This document shows, piece by piece, positions 51,601 through 64,000 of a stretch of DNA of 64,000 bases. The DNA comes from Corella eumyota. Taxonomy: Eukaryota; Chordata; Ascidiacea; Phlebobranchia; Corellidae. A model generated the notes under the pieces. It made no database searches. It had not been told where the DNA came from and saw nothing but the letters and a program-made list of their open reading frames with translations. Location: NCBI GenBank assembly GCA_963082875.1, contig OY720102.1, forward strand, positions 3,534,001-3,598,000. Reading direction: 5' to 3'. The position numbers and the translations under genes were made by a program. Within the stretch, counting starts at the first letter, position 1. Every line of letters starts with the position of its first letter.

Positions 51601-53594
51601 GATGAATTGGTCAATGATTTAACAATAATTTCGGATGAATTATTAAATAAAAATTATATTTTCATTGATATACATTATTTTCCAATGACATAATGTGTAA
51701 TTACTGTAATAATTTAATATTCTTTACATTTTGTTAGCGATTACATGTAAACACTGAATAACAATATCTGTGATGTTATTATAAAACCAGGAAGTTGCAG
51801 AATATATTGTTTATTTATAAGAGTAGGTATAGAAAATCTATAACGAACAAAGATATGAAAATAGTTAACACAAAGAATGACTTGTACCAACGAAAAAAAT
51901 GCAAATTAACTCGAAAATTCGACTTAGTAGTAAAAAAAACACAATTTTTACAGAAATTGGCATGTTATCGATATATGATATTAAGAGTTAGTAAAAAATC
52001 TTTTTTTTATATGTGCAACAATATGCAAAAAATGTACAATAAATAAAGTAATATTTCTTGTAACTGCATTTAACATTTTAGTGACCATAATTGTTTAAAA
52101 TCCAATTTTGCCTTAGTACTAGTAGAAGCAAAAAACGACATAAGATTATATGGAAAAATAAATACAAAAATAATAACACCAATATTTAACCATTTGCTAC
52201 TGAACAATGTTTTAATTATAGGCACATAAGCATTACTTAGCTGAGGTTGTTACACTTAAAGTTATGAGAATACTGTTTGGCAATTACGGTACAGCAAAAA
52301 AAAAAAAAAAGTTAACAAAAAAATTCGATTTTTATCTTGTTACATGTACTATGTGATAGGCACAATAATAAAGTTAACATATATCACAATCAATTGATCA
52401 ATCTGGCTTTAAATTACATAGATTTTTTCACAATGAAGTTGGAATATTGGCCCAAAGAAAATGGATTAGGAATAGGTTTAAAACGTAACGCTAAAGTATA
52501 CGGAAAAGTTGTTTAAACACACATTTGTAGTGAGTTGAAAGTAATGGAACTATACACGTTATGGTCAGTTAAAATAGAGTTTTTAGTTAAAATAAACAAC
52601 ATTTATGATAGGGCAGTCTACTGCACAATTGCCATCACCACGCGACCCAAAATTTAAAATCCCATTGGACAAGACGGTCCGTCACGTGACAAAAATTTAA
52701 AGATGTTCCAGAATGTTCTTACTGCGACGGAGTGTGTTAAACAATAGCCTAAATAGCACAACTGTTACAACATCATGTGACAATCATAAAAACAAGTCAC
52801 GTGACGGGTATTACGTCACCGCGCTAACAGATGGTCCGACAATACGCCGGTATAGAGGGTGGGAGCAAGAACAGATTAAGTGATTAATTTGTTTAAATAT
52901 ATCTGGTAAGGATTAGGGAAAGTGGTTTTGTCAGGAAAGGCTGCAGTGTTGAATAAAACAATGAAAATTAACACCATAAACAAATTAAATTTTCCCTGCC
53001 AAGCGGGAGAACAGATTCTCGCAAATTTTACCAGTTGAAAAATCTGCGAATTTTTGCACCGCAAACAGCGAGAAAAAATATTAAAATAAAAATCAAAAAA
53101 AAAATACTGCATCGACACGTTAGATTCACAATTTTTGCAATATTCATTACTTTTAGGTCCCGTATATAAATATGCCAAAATGACATTCAACTTTTAAATT
53201 GGGATTTTCAAAAAATATTACTTTAAAATAACTAAGTTATTTAAATATAAACGGGATAAAAAAACACAAATTTAGCAATATGAACATGATTTAAAATAAA
53301 GAAAACTCATTAGTAAAAAATTCAACGAAAAATTCTAATAGTTAAGTTAGTATATGAAGAAAATTATTTAACAACAATATTTGCAACTTTTTCGGTAAAC
53401 TTAGAACCAAACAATTAAACAAAGCGAAATTTAGTATAAGTTCTTGTACGATAATTAATAGCGTCAGAGTATTAGTAAAAAATGCCCAAAATATCAAATT
53501 TGTACAATTTTTGTTTTTTCGCTTTCGACAATATAAGCATAACTAAATCCAGGATAATCCACCGTTTTCCGGATTCAAACCGGTTTAAACCAGT
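51601..53594. other. HSP90 distal upstream region and PALS1 3' flank
   Basis: No supported gene. Open frames such as 51795-52046 (+) and 52876-53190 (-) are AT-driven and lack family resemblance. There is a poly-A run at about 52297. A GC-richer island at 52600-52860 contains TCACGTGAC twice (about 52681 and 52796) and TTACGTCACC (about 52809). The remainder near 53200-53590 should be PALS1 3' UTR. Confidence 0.4.
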
Positions 53595-56500
53595 TTAATC
53601 CAACCAAGAGGCAGGCACCCACTGCGGCTGGGTGTCCAAATTGTTAATAAGTCTTAACAGCTCGGCATAGGAGCGATTAAGGTCAGTATTTCGGATGGTT
53701 TCGTCGAAGTAGTGCGAATATTTGCGCTCGATGTCACGCGCATTTTCGATGATTTTGCGGAGTTCGTCTTCCTGCAACAAAAAAGGAACAATAGACAATT
53801 GTTAAAAAAAATAATTATGAAAATAATGTGAAAATCAAATTTCTATAAACAAAGCAAACTGTAAGAGTTTCAAAATAAAAAGCATTTACCCCCCAAATAA
53901 ACTATAACTACATTTTTGATTATTTTGGTTTAACAAACCTTGAGTTGTTTTCCTTCTTTGGACATATTTTGTCTTAATCTTTCAAGAGGAGGAGGAGCAA
54001 TAAACACGATGTAAGGTTTTAATCCTGATGTACACAACGTTCGAAGATACTAAAACAAAAAAAGATCAATATTTTAAAAATTACAACTCATGATGCATGA
54101 AAGTAAAACATAATCTCGAAACTACTTTAGCAATTTTTATTAGAAAAATTTTCTTATTTTTTTTTTAAATTTAAAAAAATAAATGTTAAATGTTAAACTG
54201 TTACCTCTGCATGTAGATTGATGACACAAATAATCTCCATCGTGATCACTTTATTAACAGCCTCTACTGTTGTCCCATACAATGTCTTCTGATAAGTTCC
54301 AAAGTCCAGGAACCCATCTTTCAACCTGATTGCTTCAAATTGTTCGATCGTAACAAAATGATAATCAACTCCATTTCGTTCACCTTCATTTGGTGGTCTT
54401 GTGGTGTCTACAAAAAAAGAAAAATTTAAAATGGTGGCACTAGATTATAAGCTGCAAGGTCTTGCGTATAAGTTTCACCAATGCCACCACCTTCTCCCAC
54501 CAATAAAAAAGCTGAATCTTAAGGTGAAATATATAAAAAAAATTGGTTTTTACAATAAACGGAATATATGTAAATAAAAGTGAATTTGAAAATAAATCTA
54601 CTTACGAATGACTGGTGAAGCAAATCGCTCTCGATCATTATCAACCAATCGCTGCCGTAACTCATGGCGACCGACATTGGGAGGACCAATCAGAACGATC
54701 GGTCGTTTCCTTGATTCAGGTTGATGATATAAAGCCATCTCCTCATATGTTTGTATAGGTTCATCATCTTTTAAAATAAAATCAATTTTAAATACAAATT
54801 GTAAATAATTCACTTAAAAAAGGCACTTTAAACAATCTATACCTAAACAAACAAAATAAAAATCACTTTCATTTTCAGTCATTGGAAAAATTACCAACGA
54901 AAAATATAAGTTATGACCATATAACAATAATTGATTAAAAGTGAACACCTACATAGGTTAAACTACTACTTAAAAGGCAGGCTATTAAAATGCTGTTGTG
55001 CGAAAAAATGTAATATTTTTATAAATAATATCTTATTTACACCTACCTTCATTTTCATCATAAAGAGTTTGTTTTTCTTTCCCATTTTTTTTCTTTTTAC
55101 GACCGCACAGGAACGACTTTTTACTCTCAGGTTGGTTGTTTTGTTTGATGAGAGATATCCTCAAAGATTCTCGTCTGTAAAGAAAATAAAATATATTTAC
55201 AATCTTAACAGATTTCACATGGGTATTAAATGCTTTTGGCAGTAAAAAAATATTCTATAAACCAGTAAAAACACATAAAAAATATTTTTGAAATTTCCCT
55301 GGTCAAATATAAATCATTTTATATAGAAAAATGAAATGACAAAACTACTGTGTACTTAAATTACAGCCTTCTGTAAGTATCCATTAAATAAGACACGACA
55401 AAATGTAGGTGGTTTATTAGGGCTATTTACAATCTAAATTCCATATCAAACCACAAACTTACTGATGCTGAAATTCTTGTGATGGAATAAGTCCAGCAAG
55501 AGTAAGATGAGTATCATCATCAGCATCCCTGTAGGCCTGCCACCAATCTGTGTCATCACTCGACATTATTCTCAGTACATCTCCCTTCTGGAACGATAAT
55601 CCTAACTCCCTACATGGTAGGTAGGGGTCATCGTATGCATCATAATCATATAAGGCACGAACATGTTTCTGGAAAAAATGAACAATTAGTTAAAAAAAGC
55701 TTACATATATATACAAATTTTTTTAGCTTAAATTTTTAACTAAAAATTTACAAATTTTTTTGCTCTTAAGATTTATACAAACTTTGCATCCTATAAACTA
55801 TTAAAAAACATTAGAAAACTGAAGAAAAAAATTGTAAGAAATATTTCTATATAAAAACTTACTACTATTCCCATATCTCTTCCATTAACCATTCCATTTC
55901 TTTGAGGAGAGGAAGCCAAAACAAATACAAGAGATCCACTCATACCTGATATCAGGTCTCCAACCTTTAAACATGAACAATATTAAACTAAATATTTGGT
56001 TTCATCAATGAACAAGTTAAAATATTTCAAATACTTTCTTATAAATACTTTAAATTTTTTTTTTAGCTGACCTCATTTACTTCCAACCCCCTCATTGATC
56101 TTCCATTGACCTCGATTAGTTCATCCCCCTCGTTGAAAAGATGGGACTTTTCCACCATCCCTCCACTAACAATTCTACTAATCGTGACTGTCCCATCTTC
56201 TTCGCTCCTCACTGTTGCTCCCTGAAAAAAATTGGAAAAGTTTTTAAAATGAAAAAAATGGAAGGTGCAATTGTAGAAACTGTTTTAAAAGGAAGTTCAG
56301 TTCTATACTTTCTATAAATTTAATAAAAAAAATTTTCAAATTTTATATTTTGTTTTTAACTGTTTTTAGGCAAGGTATACAAATAACCACCAAGACCTTT
56401 AACTCACCAATGCATCTGTTGTTTTTTCAATTCTCACAACTCTGACTTTCTTATTCGTATATTGAGATGCTCTTCTGATAAGCTCCTCATCTTCATTGGA

Positions 56501-59500
56501 GTAGGAGTTGATTTCGTCGTAGGGATTAACACTAGGGGGCTCTGGAGGATGAATTAACTCGGCTGAGCCATCATGTGCTTCCAGAAGACCCTAAAAAAAA
56601 ATTTAATTTCTTTTTTAAAACCTTTTTAAGATTCAACAATACTAGCCATTTTTTTAGCCTAAAAATTTATTTTAAAAATAAAAGCTTAGACAATAATGTG
56701 TTTACCTGAAAAAGTGGATTCGAAAGAAGATTTGTAAGTTGGTTTGCATGTTGAAGGTCACAATATTTTAATTCTTCTTGTACCTAGAAACATTTAAGAA
56801 CAAATTTACAAATAAAATCAAGATCGAAAACCTTAGACAATTTATTTGTCTAATCTATATTACCTACAGTCTCATTTACCTGCACTTTTCTAATACTTCA
56901 ACATTAAAATATAAACCAATTAGCAAAATTTTTTTTTTTTTAATTTTATTTAAAACCAAATAAACTGACCTGTTGAGCAATAACTTGTGAGGTTTTGGTG
57001 TAAGGAATGAAGGTTGAACTATGTGTTGGGGTTGTGCTTTCTACTAATGTGTTATGAAGATCCAGGGCTTCCTGAAAAGCATCTTGTTGGACGAGGTTTT
57101 TAAGAAAAGCAAGATCGTTTGCCGACTCCTTGTCATCTACTTTATGAGTTAAGGCATTAAGGGCCCCAAACATATCTTCTATACCTAAGAAAACAAATCA
57201 TTTTTTTTTAATATTAAAAATTTTTTATACTCGAACAACGAATCCCACTTACTCATTATCAAAAAGTCGAGATACCAATTTACTTACTTAGGACACTAGA
57301 GGGGGCAGGTGAGGCTCCATTCTCGATTATACTGTCCCTTTCGTACCCAACGTTTTCATAGCCCTGTTTTCGTAAATTTGATTGCTGCTCTGGTGTTAGA
57401 TGTTGGAGGCTAAAAAAAAATCAATAAATAAAAAAAAATTTATTTCCAAACTACATTTTACAATTTTTTTTGTTAAAGTTATTGAGGACCAACCTTTGTA
57501 TTTTCTTGGCTCCCCCCTCTTCTGCCATTTGTTTTCGGACTTTTGCATCTCTATCTCTTTGCTCCTTCTGTCTCCGAGCAGATTCTCGCATCCGATGAAT
57601 TCTCTGGAAGTTCATTTCGGGCTGGGGAAGATTTGCAGCTCTTTCTGCTGCTACCTAGTGATTAAAATTTTAAAAATAAATTAAATTTTTTTCTCAGTAA
57701 ATAAATGTGAAACAAAACACTCAATTAAAAAAAATTTAGAAAAATGCTTACCTCCAAATCTTTGCTTGTTCGGTTACCCTTCTGGACCCCATCCATAGGG
57801 GTTGAAGGTGGGACATCAATAAAACTCCGTGGGGTTGCAGTCCCACTTCGAGGGTGGGAATTGATTTGGGACGGAAAGTTGACCTCCATTTCATGGGTAT
57901 TTTCATCAGGGGGCAACACCATGCCCCCATTCATTCTATAACTTTTATTACTTCGGGGCATTGCCACAGCCATGTTTGTCGTACTTTTGTGATTATTATT
58001 ATTGGTATTTAAATCTTGATTTTCAGTTTTTGGCGGCAGTTTAAAAGTGTTAAGGTTTTTAAAATCGCTACTCGATATAGTAGCTTTTAACGAACTTCGC
58101 TTAAACTCTGTGACGTATAAATTATTGTCGGTTACAAGAGCACGAACTTCGTTTGGCATGTCATGACTTGTGATCTTTTGTATTAAGTCTTTGCTGTGAA
58201 GTATTGAAAGTCGTTTCTCACCGGTTTGTTCAATGGCAAACACAAGAGCTCGCTTTTTAAACTGAACTTCGGAATTATCTAAACACCAGAAAAGAAATTT
58301 TATAAACTTTTAAAAAAAGGTTTTATATATAAGCTACAGCAAAAAACTTATTTAATAGTGCATTAATTTGTTAATTAATTTATAAGCTATAATATAAAAA
58401 GTGACAGACTTAATTTACAATGACTATAAAGTTACCTGACTTCAAACCTCTTTGAACTTTTAATTTAATTTCTTTTGTCTGAATACACTAAAAATAAAGT
58501 AAAAAGATGTAAAATCATAACTTTACTAAAATTTATGTGGTACATTAATATAATAACATTCCATCACATTATAATAATTTAACAAATCAAGAATACAATA
58601 GTTTTACGACTGCCCACATTTAAAAGACTATTAAAATACAGTCATAAAAAACCCAAATTTTGTATATTAGAATTTGTAAAACTTAAAAATCGCTTAGTAA
58701 TTTTTTTATACAAACAACATAACTTTATTCAATCTGATTTCACACTGATATAACAATAAATTTTGACCTAAAAGCCTATATAAACATTCCTTACATTCTC
58801 AATACCATTTAAAAGTGGAATTTATCTAGCTTTTAAGTTAAGTAGAAAGGCCTGCTTAGTATCTACATTATATTGCCAATTTGTCTAGTCAAAATGTATT
58901 AAATTTAATAAAATTTATTTAAAGTAATAAAATTAAACAATTTATATTGTTTTTTTAATGTTAATTACATAAACAGTGTTTAAGTAGCTCAACAATAAAG
59001 TAATTTGGCAAGAATAATTACTTAAGCTTAAGAAACCCAAAGTTTTTTACATAATTATAATTACAAAACTGCTATTATTAGCTATTACAATAACATATAA
59101 TTTAACAAACTCTGATGTGGATTAAAATTTGTATAATTAAACCCACCTTATGAAAATGTCTTATAACTTGTAGATATGAAGAACTGTCTAATATCTTTCC
59201 ATTTACTTCCCCGATGGAATCAACAGCATACAGACAATTTTCTTCACTGGTGTATGGAGATCCTTTAAAAAAAAAGGCAAGGGTAAAAATATTTATGCAA
59301 CAAAAAATTGCACAAGTAAGCTATTCAAATACTAAAATGTAGAATGCCTTAAACAATTTAAACTTTCTAGTTTATGGGGATTTAACTTTATAAAATTGAG
59401 AAAATTTAATAAAAAAAGATTTTATTGAGAATTGAACCCTTGAGTCATTGGTGAATTAAATAAAGGAACCATAACTAGCTACTAACAATGTCTAGTTATA

Positions 59501-59640
59501 GAAACTTTCTTCTAAATATTATATTCTTGCCTATTGATAACATTAAACCTAAAAGAAAGTTAATGTATCTTACCAAAGATTTTGATACTGCCCTTAGCAT
59601 CTTTTACAACTAACACAACATAACCAACCAAACAGTCCAT
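53595..59640 (-). CDS. PALS1: PALS1/MPP5-type MAGUK polarity scaffold
   Basis: Membrane-associated guanylate kinase that links Crumbs to PATJ at apical junctions. About eighteen exons from Met at 59640 keep phase where checked. An N-terminal part of about 85 residues is PDZ-like, followed by a Ser/Asn-rich region (58243-57760). Then come a basic helical stretch ([21 protein letters not shown]), two L27 domains (from [11 protein letters not shown], and from [14 protein letters not shown]), the PDZ ([18 protein letters not shown]), SH3 ([21 protein letters not shown] ending in LIPSQEF) and guanylate kinase domain ([20 protein letters not shown]). The C-terminus, [16 protein letters not shown], matches human NKLDTEPQWVPSTWLR. 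The P-loop is degenerate, as usual in MAGUKs. The extension before the L27 domains is unlike vertebrate PALS1. Confidence 0.93.
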
Positions 59641-61764
59641 CTTCAGTATGACAAATAAAATTACAAATTTATAACATAGTATTATTTGTTACTGTCCTAA
59701 CTATAAAATGCTGTACATACAACACTGTTATTATATCCCATTCATTTGTTTGATTAAGCATTCCAACTGATTACCCTAACAACAAGCATTATAGAATTAC
59801 TGCTGTGCCCCTGATAAACACAAACAGATTGGCTAAATTAATGTTCTACTAAATTAAATATAGAATGCCTATAAACGCAACTGAAATGTATAGATTAGCG
59901 ATTGTGAATAAAGTAAAGGGCACTCGGTAGTACTTTAAGTACTCTAAAAAGAGTTTTTTAACTGTATAACATCCTTTTAAAATCAGTTCGAAAGTTGGCC
60001 AATAGAGTTGACATAAACTTAATAACAGAATTTTATAAGTAAATAATGTGCAAAATTTTCTGTATTTTAGTTTTGTAATTTATGTTAGATACAAAATCAT
60101 ATTTTGGCAGTATTTCTAGTAGTGTAACTCAAGTTGACTAAAGTGAAAGTGAAACATATATCTACATTTTAATGCTGAATAGAAACAGATTATTAATAAT
60201 AAAAAGTAAACTACAATGCTGTTAAAACCTAAAAGTAAGACAAAATGTAAATACCTTTTTTGCGATGCAATAACCAGAACTTCTTCTTTAATTTAAAGCT
60301 CTTATATTTATATACTTTATTAAAAAATCTGTAAAATATAAAAATTATTTTAAAGTCATAATTACTAAACTAAATTAACATATTCTACAATATATTATCT
60401 TGATGACACTGTTACTTGTAAAAGCGCAATTGTAAAATATAAATAACTAAAATCTGATATCTTAGTTCTAACACATAAATGTGGTTATATATGTAAACAT
60501 TCTAAACATGTGACTCAGATAAAATAAATGTTTATAAAACTAATGCGTTAGCAAAAAAAACTATTACACAAGAATTTGTGTACAAATTTGGCATTATTCA
60601 TATTAATTTTATGGATGTATTTAGACTTTTATAACAGATATTTATTAACTTTTAACACGATTTGATTTTTGCTTTTATATGCCAAGCTTCTTATTTAAAA
60701 TAAATTTTTACTGGGTTATTGTATTTATATTGTAAAAACAAGCAGTTTAATAATATTTAAACGTAATTTTGGTATTTTGTATAAAAATTTACGTTTTAAG
60801 AAAAATTACAAAATTCTTATTACTAAATTATACAAAATATATTTTAAAACGAAATATCACAGCAATATTATTTTTACCAAACATGTATTAGATTGTTGTT
60901 GATGCTAAATAAATAAAATTGTCAAATTTGTCTATTTTTTTAACTTAGTTTCTAGCGTAGTTAAAACGAAATCACATTAACCGACAGACAAAATAAGATG
61001 TAAAAATTTAAACTATTTAAATATATAAACAAGCAAAAACCCCCTACCATAAAGAAATTACTCTACAGAAGTTTATATTTAGCTTTTTTAAATCACGAAC
61101 GCTAATGTCTTGAAATTAGGCCAAATTCTTGTTTCTTGTTTGTAAACAATTTAAAACAAGAGTGAGCAATCAAGGTGTCAACGCGTTGATGTCCCAAATA
61201 CGGACGGGCGTTGGCATACATTTTTGTAAGAAGAGGATAAATTAACAAACCTAACATTTTACCAATTTCTTAGGTTAAATTAAGTATTTTAATGTAAAAT
61301 AATCTTATAATTAATAAACCATACACTAATTAAAATATCATGCTTTAAATAAATATATTTTCTAATTATTAACATAAAAAGGTAGTACAAAAAGGAAAGG
61401 GTTACTTTTTAGTTCAGGGCATTCTACAAAATACTAGCAAAGACAGTATCATAATCAGGTAACAAAATATAAGTACAAAAAAAAAACATGTAACTAAGTA
61501 GCTTATAATGTATTAAACATAAAAATCATCAAAAATAATTTCCGCAAAATGTAGTACTTTAAATAAAGACATAACACCTACACTGCAAATGAGAACAAGA
61601 AAAACTTTGGTCAGCATTTGCTCATAAAAAAGATACAAATTAATACAAATTCAGTAACTTAATTAAGCAAGAAACAAAACTAATGCTGTATAAATAAATA
61701 CAAAAAAGTGTTAGCATAATTGTGCAGATAGTTTAAATGTACTATTAAGTGAGTTACAGATATT
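59641..61764. other. PALS1 upstream region and 3' flank of TP53I13-like gene
   Basis: Two kilobases of AT-rich DNA with no clear coding exon besides the doubtful one listed separately. A GC-richer patch at 61080-61230 could be a distal promoter. Nothing here resembles a known repeat. Confidence 0.35.
60255..60325 (-). other. Possible upstream exon of PALS1
   Basis: On the minus strand a TTTACAG acceptor is followed by about 75 bases and a donor AAAAAG|GTATTT. One frame is open (KLKKKFWLLHRKK), but joining it to the next exon would shift the PALS1 frame into an early stop. If real, it is a leader exon. Confidence 0.25.
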
Positions 61765-64000
61765 TTATAAAATCTCATCTTCAGAACAAGAAATATCATC
61801 TTCTATCAACTTGTATTCATTTGAAGATTGATTTTTAACGTAACCTTTCTTACCAACAGATTTAAGAACGTGAGGAAATTTTCTTACAATTGCTAAAAAA
61901 AATTGTAATTGGAATTAAAATTTTAAAACTGAAATTGTAATTTAAAATAAAAAACTTTACCTGCTACATTCAGACCCTTTTCTTTACCCTGGTTTAAAAT
62001 TTTTGCATTCTCATATTGTGTTTTTTTCTTGTCACTTCTTAACAGCTGAGAATAACACAAACCAAATATAACCGAACAAATTAAAAATAAAAGTGAACCG
62101 ATAGCCCAGGCTGCTTCTTCAGTTCTATGGGTAGAAAAATAAACTTTAATGTTTTATAGTGAAAAGCTATAAAGTAAGATTAGTAGTAGAATAACATTAG
62201 AGGTATTAAAAAATAAATTCAATTCAGGAAAACTTAATACACTAAATATTTACTATTACAATGTAGGTTACAGGTTGTTAGCATACAAATTGTTGTAATT
62301 TAAAATAATTTAAAAAAAATATTTAAAATTGATCTTTATTTTACCTTGGTGTTTTTGACTCTTCTTGAATATGAATAACCGATGAATTGTAAACAGTTTT
62401 AACTTTACCACCAACGTTCTAAAAAATACAAATGTCTTAAACATTTTTAACACTTACCTAAGATTTCTAAAATAAATATATGCAAAAATATTTACCGCAG
62501 AAACAGTAGTGTCCCTCTTTTTAGGTGTTTTTTGAGTTGTTGTAGCCTAAAACATAAATTTAAAATGATTAATTCCACCATAAGCACCATAGTTTTGACA
62601 AAAATTTAAAATTAATATAAAAAGGAATTTAAACACAATACAAAAATTACAACATACCATTTCTAAATTCAGTTGTATGCAGTCCACATTAGACATATTA
62701 TCTGGTACTTTGGATGCTTCAATCAAATTATAATCATATTTTCCCTGTCCGAAAACATCTGCTTCTGGACTTCTGCCTATTTGCATTTGAACCCAGTCCC
62801 TTACATCGCTTACATTTATTCTTGACATCTTGTATATACAACCATAAGACAGAACAGCAACAGGCTATAATTACAACTATATTTTACATAAAATTTAAAC
62901 AACACATTTAAAAAAAATTATATTATAGTAACACAAAAAAACTTATCCTACTACTAAACTAAAAGTAAACAAAATACTTCTATTTATGCTTGCTAGTTTA
63001 TTTTTTTAAATACACTTACAAATTCTTTGGTAAGATTGGAAAAGGCAGTAATAACATATTTCCAAGTACAACTTTTAGCAATGAAACGAAGTTGGTTCAC
63101 CATATAATCAGAGGCGCAAGGGTGATACATATATACAATTCCACCATGCTAAAAACAAACAAAATTACTTTAAAAAAACAGTGGAAATAATCAAGCATAA
63201 ACATATTACTTAAAATCCTAATTTACAAACAGTACAATAGAAAATTTATTTACTTCTAAATTATGAACATATCTTCCAGGTGGGCAGTATTTATATTCAC
63301 CATATTCAGCCCAAACTTGCCTATGTGGTCCCCTATAAAGCATAAAAAAGTAAGTCTATAGTGAGTCTATGTAAGCTATATCAATTATAGGTAAGTTCTT
63401 TAAGTGTGTAAATAATTTATAAATAATTAATTTTTGGGATAAAGTTAATGGTAGTATAAGTTGAAAAACCAGGCCTTAACTTACATAACGGGAATATGGT
63501 CTGCTGGATAAAGAATATCAATTGGATCTTTAATACATACATGACTTCCCTAAATTTAAATAAACTGGAATTAATAAATTTATATAATCAATATTAATAC
63601 TTTTAATGCTAAGGAGTTCATTACAAAAAAATATAATTTAAATTAATCAAATACAAATCAATGAAATTTTCAAAGTAAATTTACGTATTCTTTGTAGCAA
63701 TTCATAGAAGGTTGTGTTTCAGGAATATCTTCTAAATTCCATTTCTCGTTTTCCATACATTTCCAATCTACTTCTCCGTGTAAATCAATTTCTATCCCCT
63801 TCTGCAAAGTCATATTTATAAGTTATAGGTATATATAGAAAAAACAATAGCTTGTTAAAGACAGAACGTCGCTTTTTCGGACAAAATACATGTAACGACT
63901 TAACGAACACATAAAAGTATTAGAAACTTACTTTTCCATCATCACAAAACTTTAATACCGGTTTTTCACAGCTTGCTACATTAAATAAAAATAAAAGACT
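61765..64000 (-). CDS. TP53I13: TP53I13-like membrane protein, 3' part
   Basis: The gene runs off the right edge; its 5' exons are missing. Readable exons encode, in order, CEKPVLKFCDDGK (about 63978-63934), EGIEIDLHGEVDWKCMENEK (about 63800-63686), HVCIKDPIDILYPADHIPVM, then GPHRQVWAEYGEYKYCPPGR and YVHNLEHGGIVYMYHPCA. This GPHRxxWAxYGEYxYxPPxR...HNLEHG block is the signature of TP53I13 and the related DUF3105 fold. Later exons give PVAVLSYGCIYKMSRINVSD, a Thr/Lys linker and a membrane segment, AWAIGSLLFLICSVIFGLCY (about 62100). A Lys-rich cytosolic tail follows and ends EDEIL. Vertebrate TP53I13 is a p53-induced single-pass membrane protein of unclear mechanism. The paired cysteines suggest a secretory-pathway domain. 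Confidence 0.7.

Noticed and set aside
51795-52046. 83-codon Lys/Tyr-rich plus-strand frame
   Set aside because: Codon content follows AT richness, with no homology and no gene signals.
52876-53190. 104-codon minus-strand frame with many Phe, Cys and Asn codons
   Set aside because: Composition is that of AT-rich noncoding DNA, and it lies in the PALS1 3' flank with no recognisable domain.
59400-59500. Minus-strand GGGTTCAATTCTC, a B-box-like sequence upstream of PALS1 exon 1
   Set aside because: No acceptor stem or anticodon arm could be folded around it, so it is not a tRNA gene.

Overview
The window is animal nuclear DNA, very probably from an ascidian tunicate close to Ciona. It is AT-rich, and its genes are compact but split into many short exons by small introns with GT/AG borders. 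The proteins are clearly chordate-like: Pax1/9, SLC25A21, RAP/LRPAP1, INTS2, LARP6, GLRX3, HSP90 and PALS1. I built gene models by reading splice borders by eye and checking that codon phase carries across them. I found no bacterial, viral, LTR-element or CRISPR features.

Left part (1-18.1 kb): a partial coding exon at the left edge; Pax1/9 (+, 1.76-5.5 kb); the mitochondrial oxodicarboxylate carrier SLC25A21 (-, 7.4-12.9 kb), facing Pax1/9 tail to tail as in vertebrates; a single-exon CCDC32 homologue (-); and LRPAP1/RAP (+). Pax1/9 next to SLC25A21 is the core of the deuterostome 'pharyngeal' gene cluster.

Middle part (18.5-38.2 kb): DDA1 (-) spans 18.5-25.9 kb and carries in its third intron a complete gene on the opposite strand, a single-pass receptor with one F5/8C (discoidin) domain and three CUB domains. 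The same intron holds a 274-bp hAT-type MITE with an 8-bp target duplication. Then come a DQX1-like DEAH-family protein with degenerate helicase motifs (+), an unrecognised single-pass membrane protein (-) and INTS2 (+), the last two in head-to-head arrangement.

Right part (39.2-64 kb), all minus strand: LARP6, GLRX3/PICOT, cytosolic HSP90, PALS1/MPP5 with an unusual N-terminal extension, and the 3' part of a TP53I13-like gene that runs off the right edge. HSP90 introns 3, 5 and 8 each carry a box C/D snoRNA recognisable as U14. This is the most striking find: vertebrates keep U14 in introns of another chaperone gene, HSPA8. Two perfect heat-shock elements lie upstream of HSP90.

The genes do not form one pathway. 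The functional themes are a developmental regulator with a probable 'bystander' carrier gene, secretory and receptor biology (RAP, CUB receptor), ubiquitin ligase and Integrator subunits, and a chaperone gene that doubles as an rRNA-processing snoRNA host.
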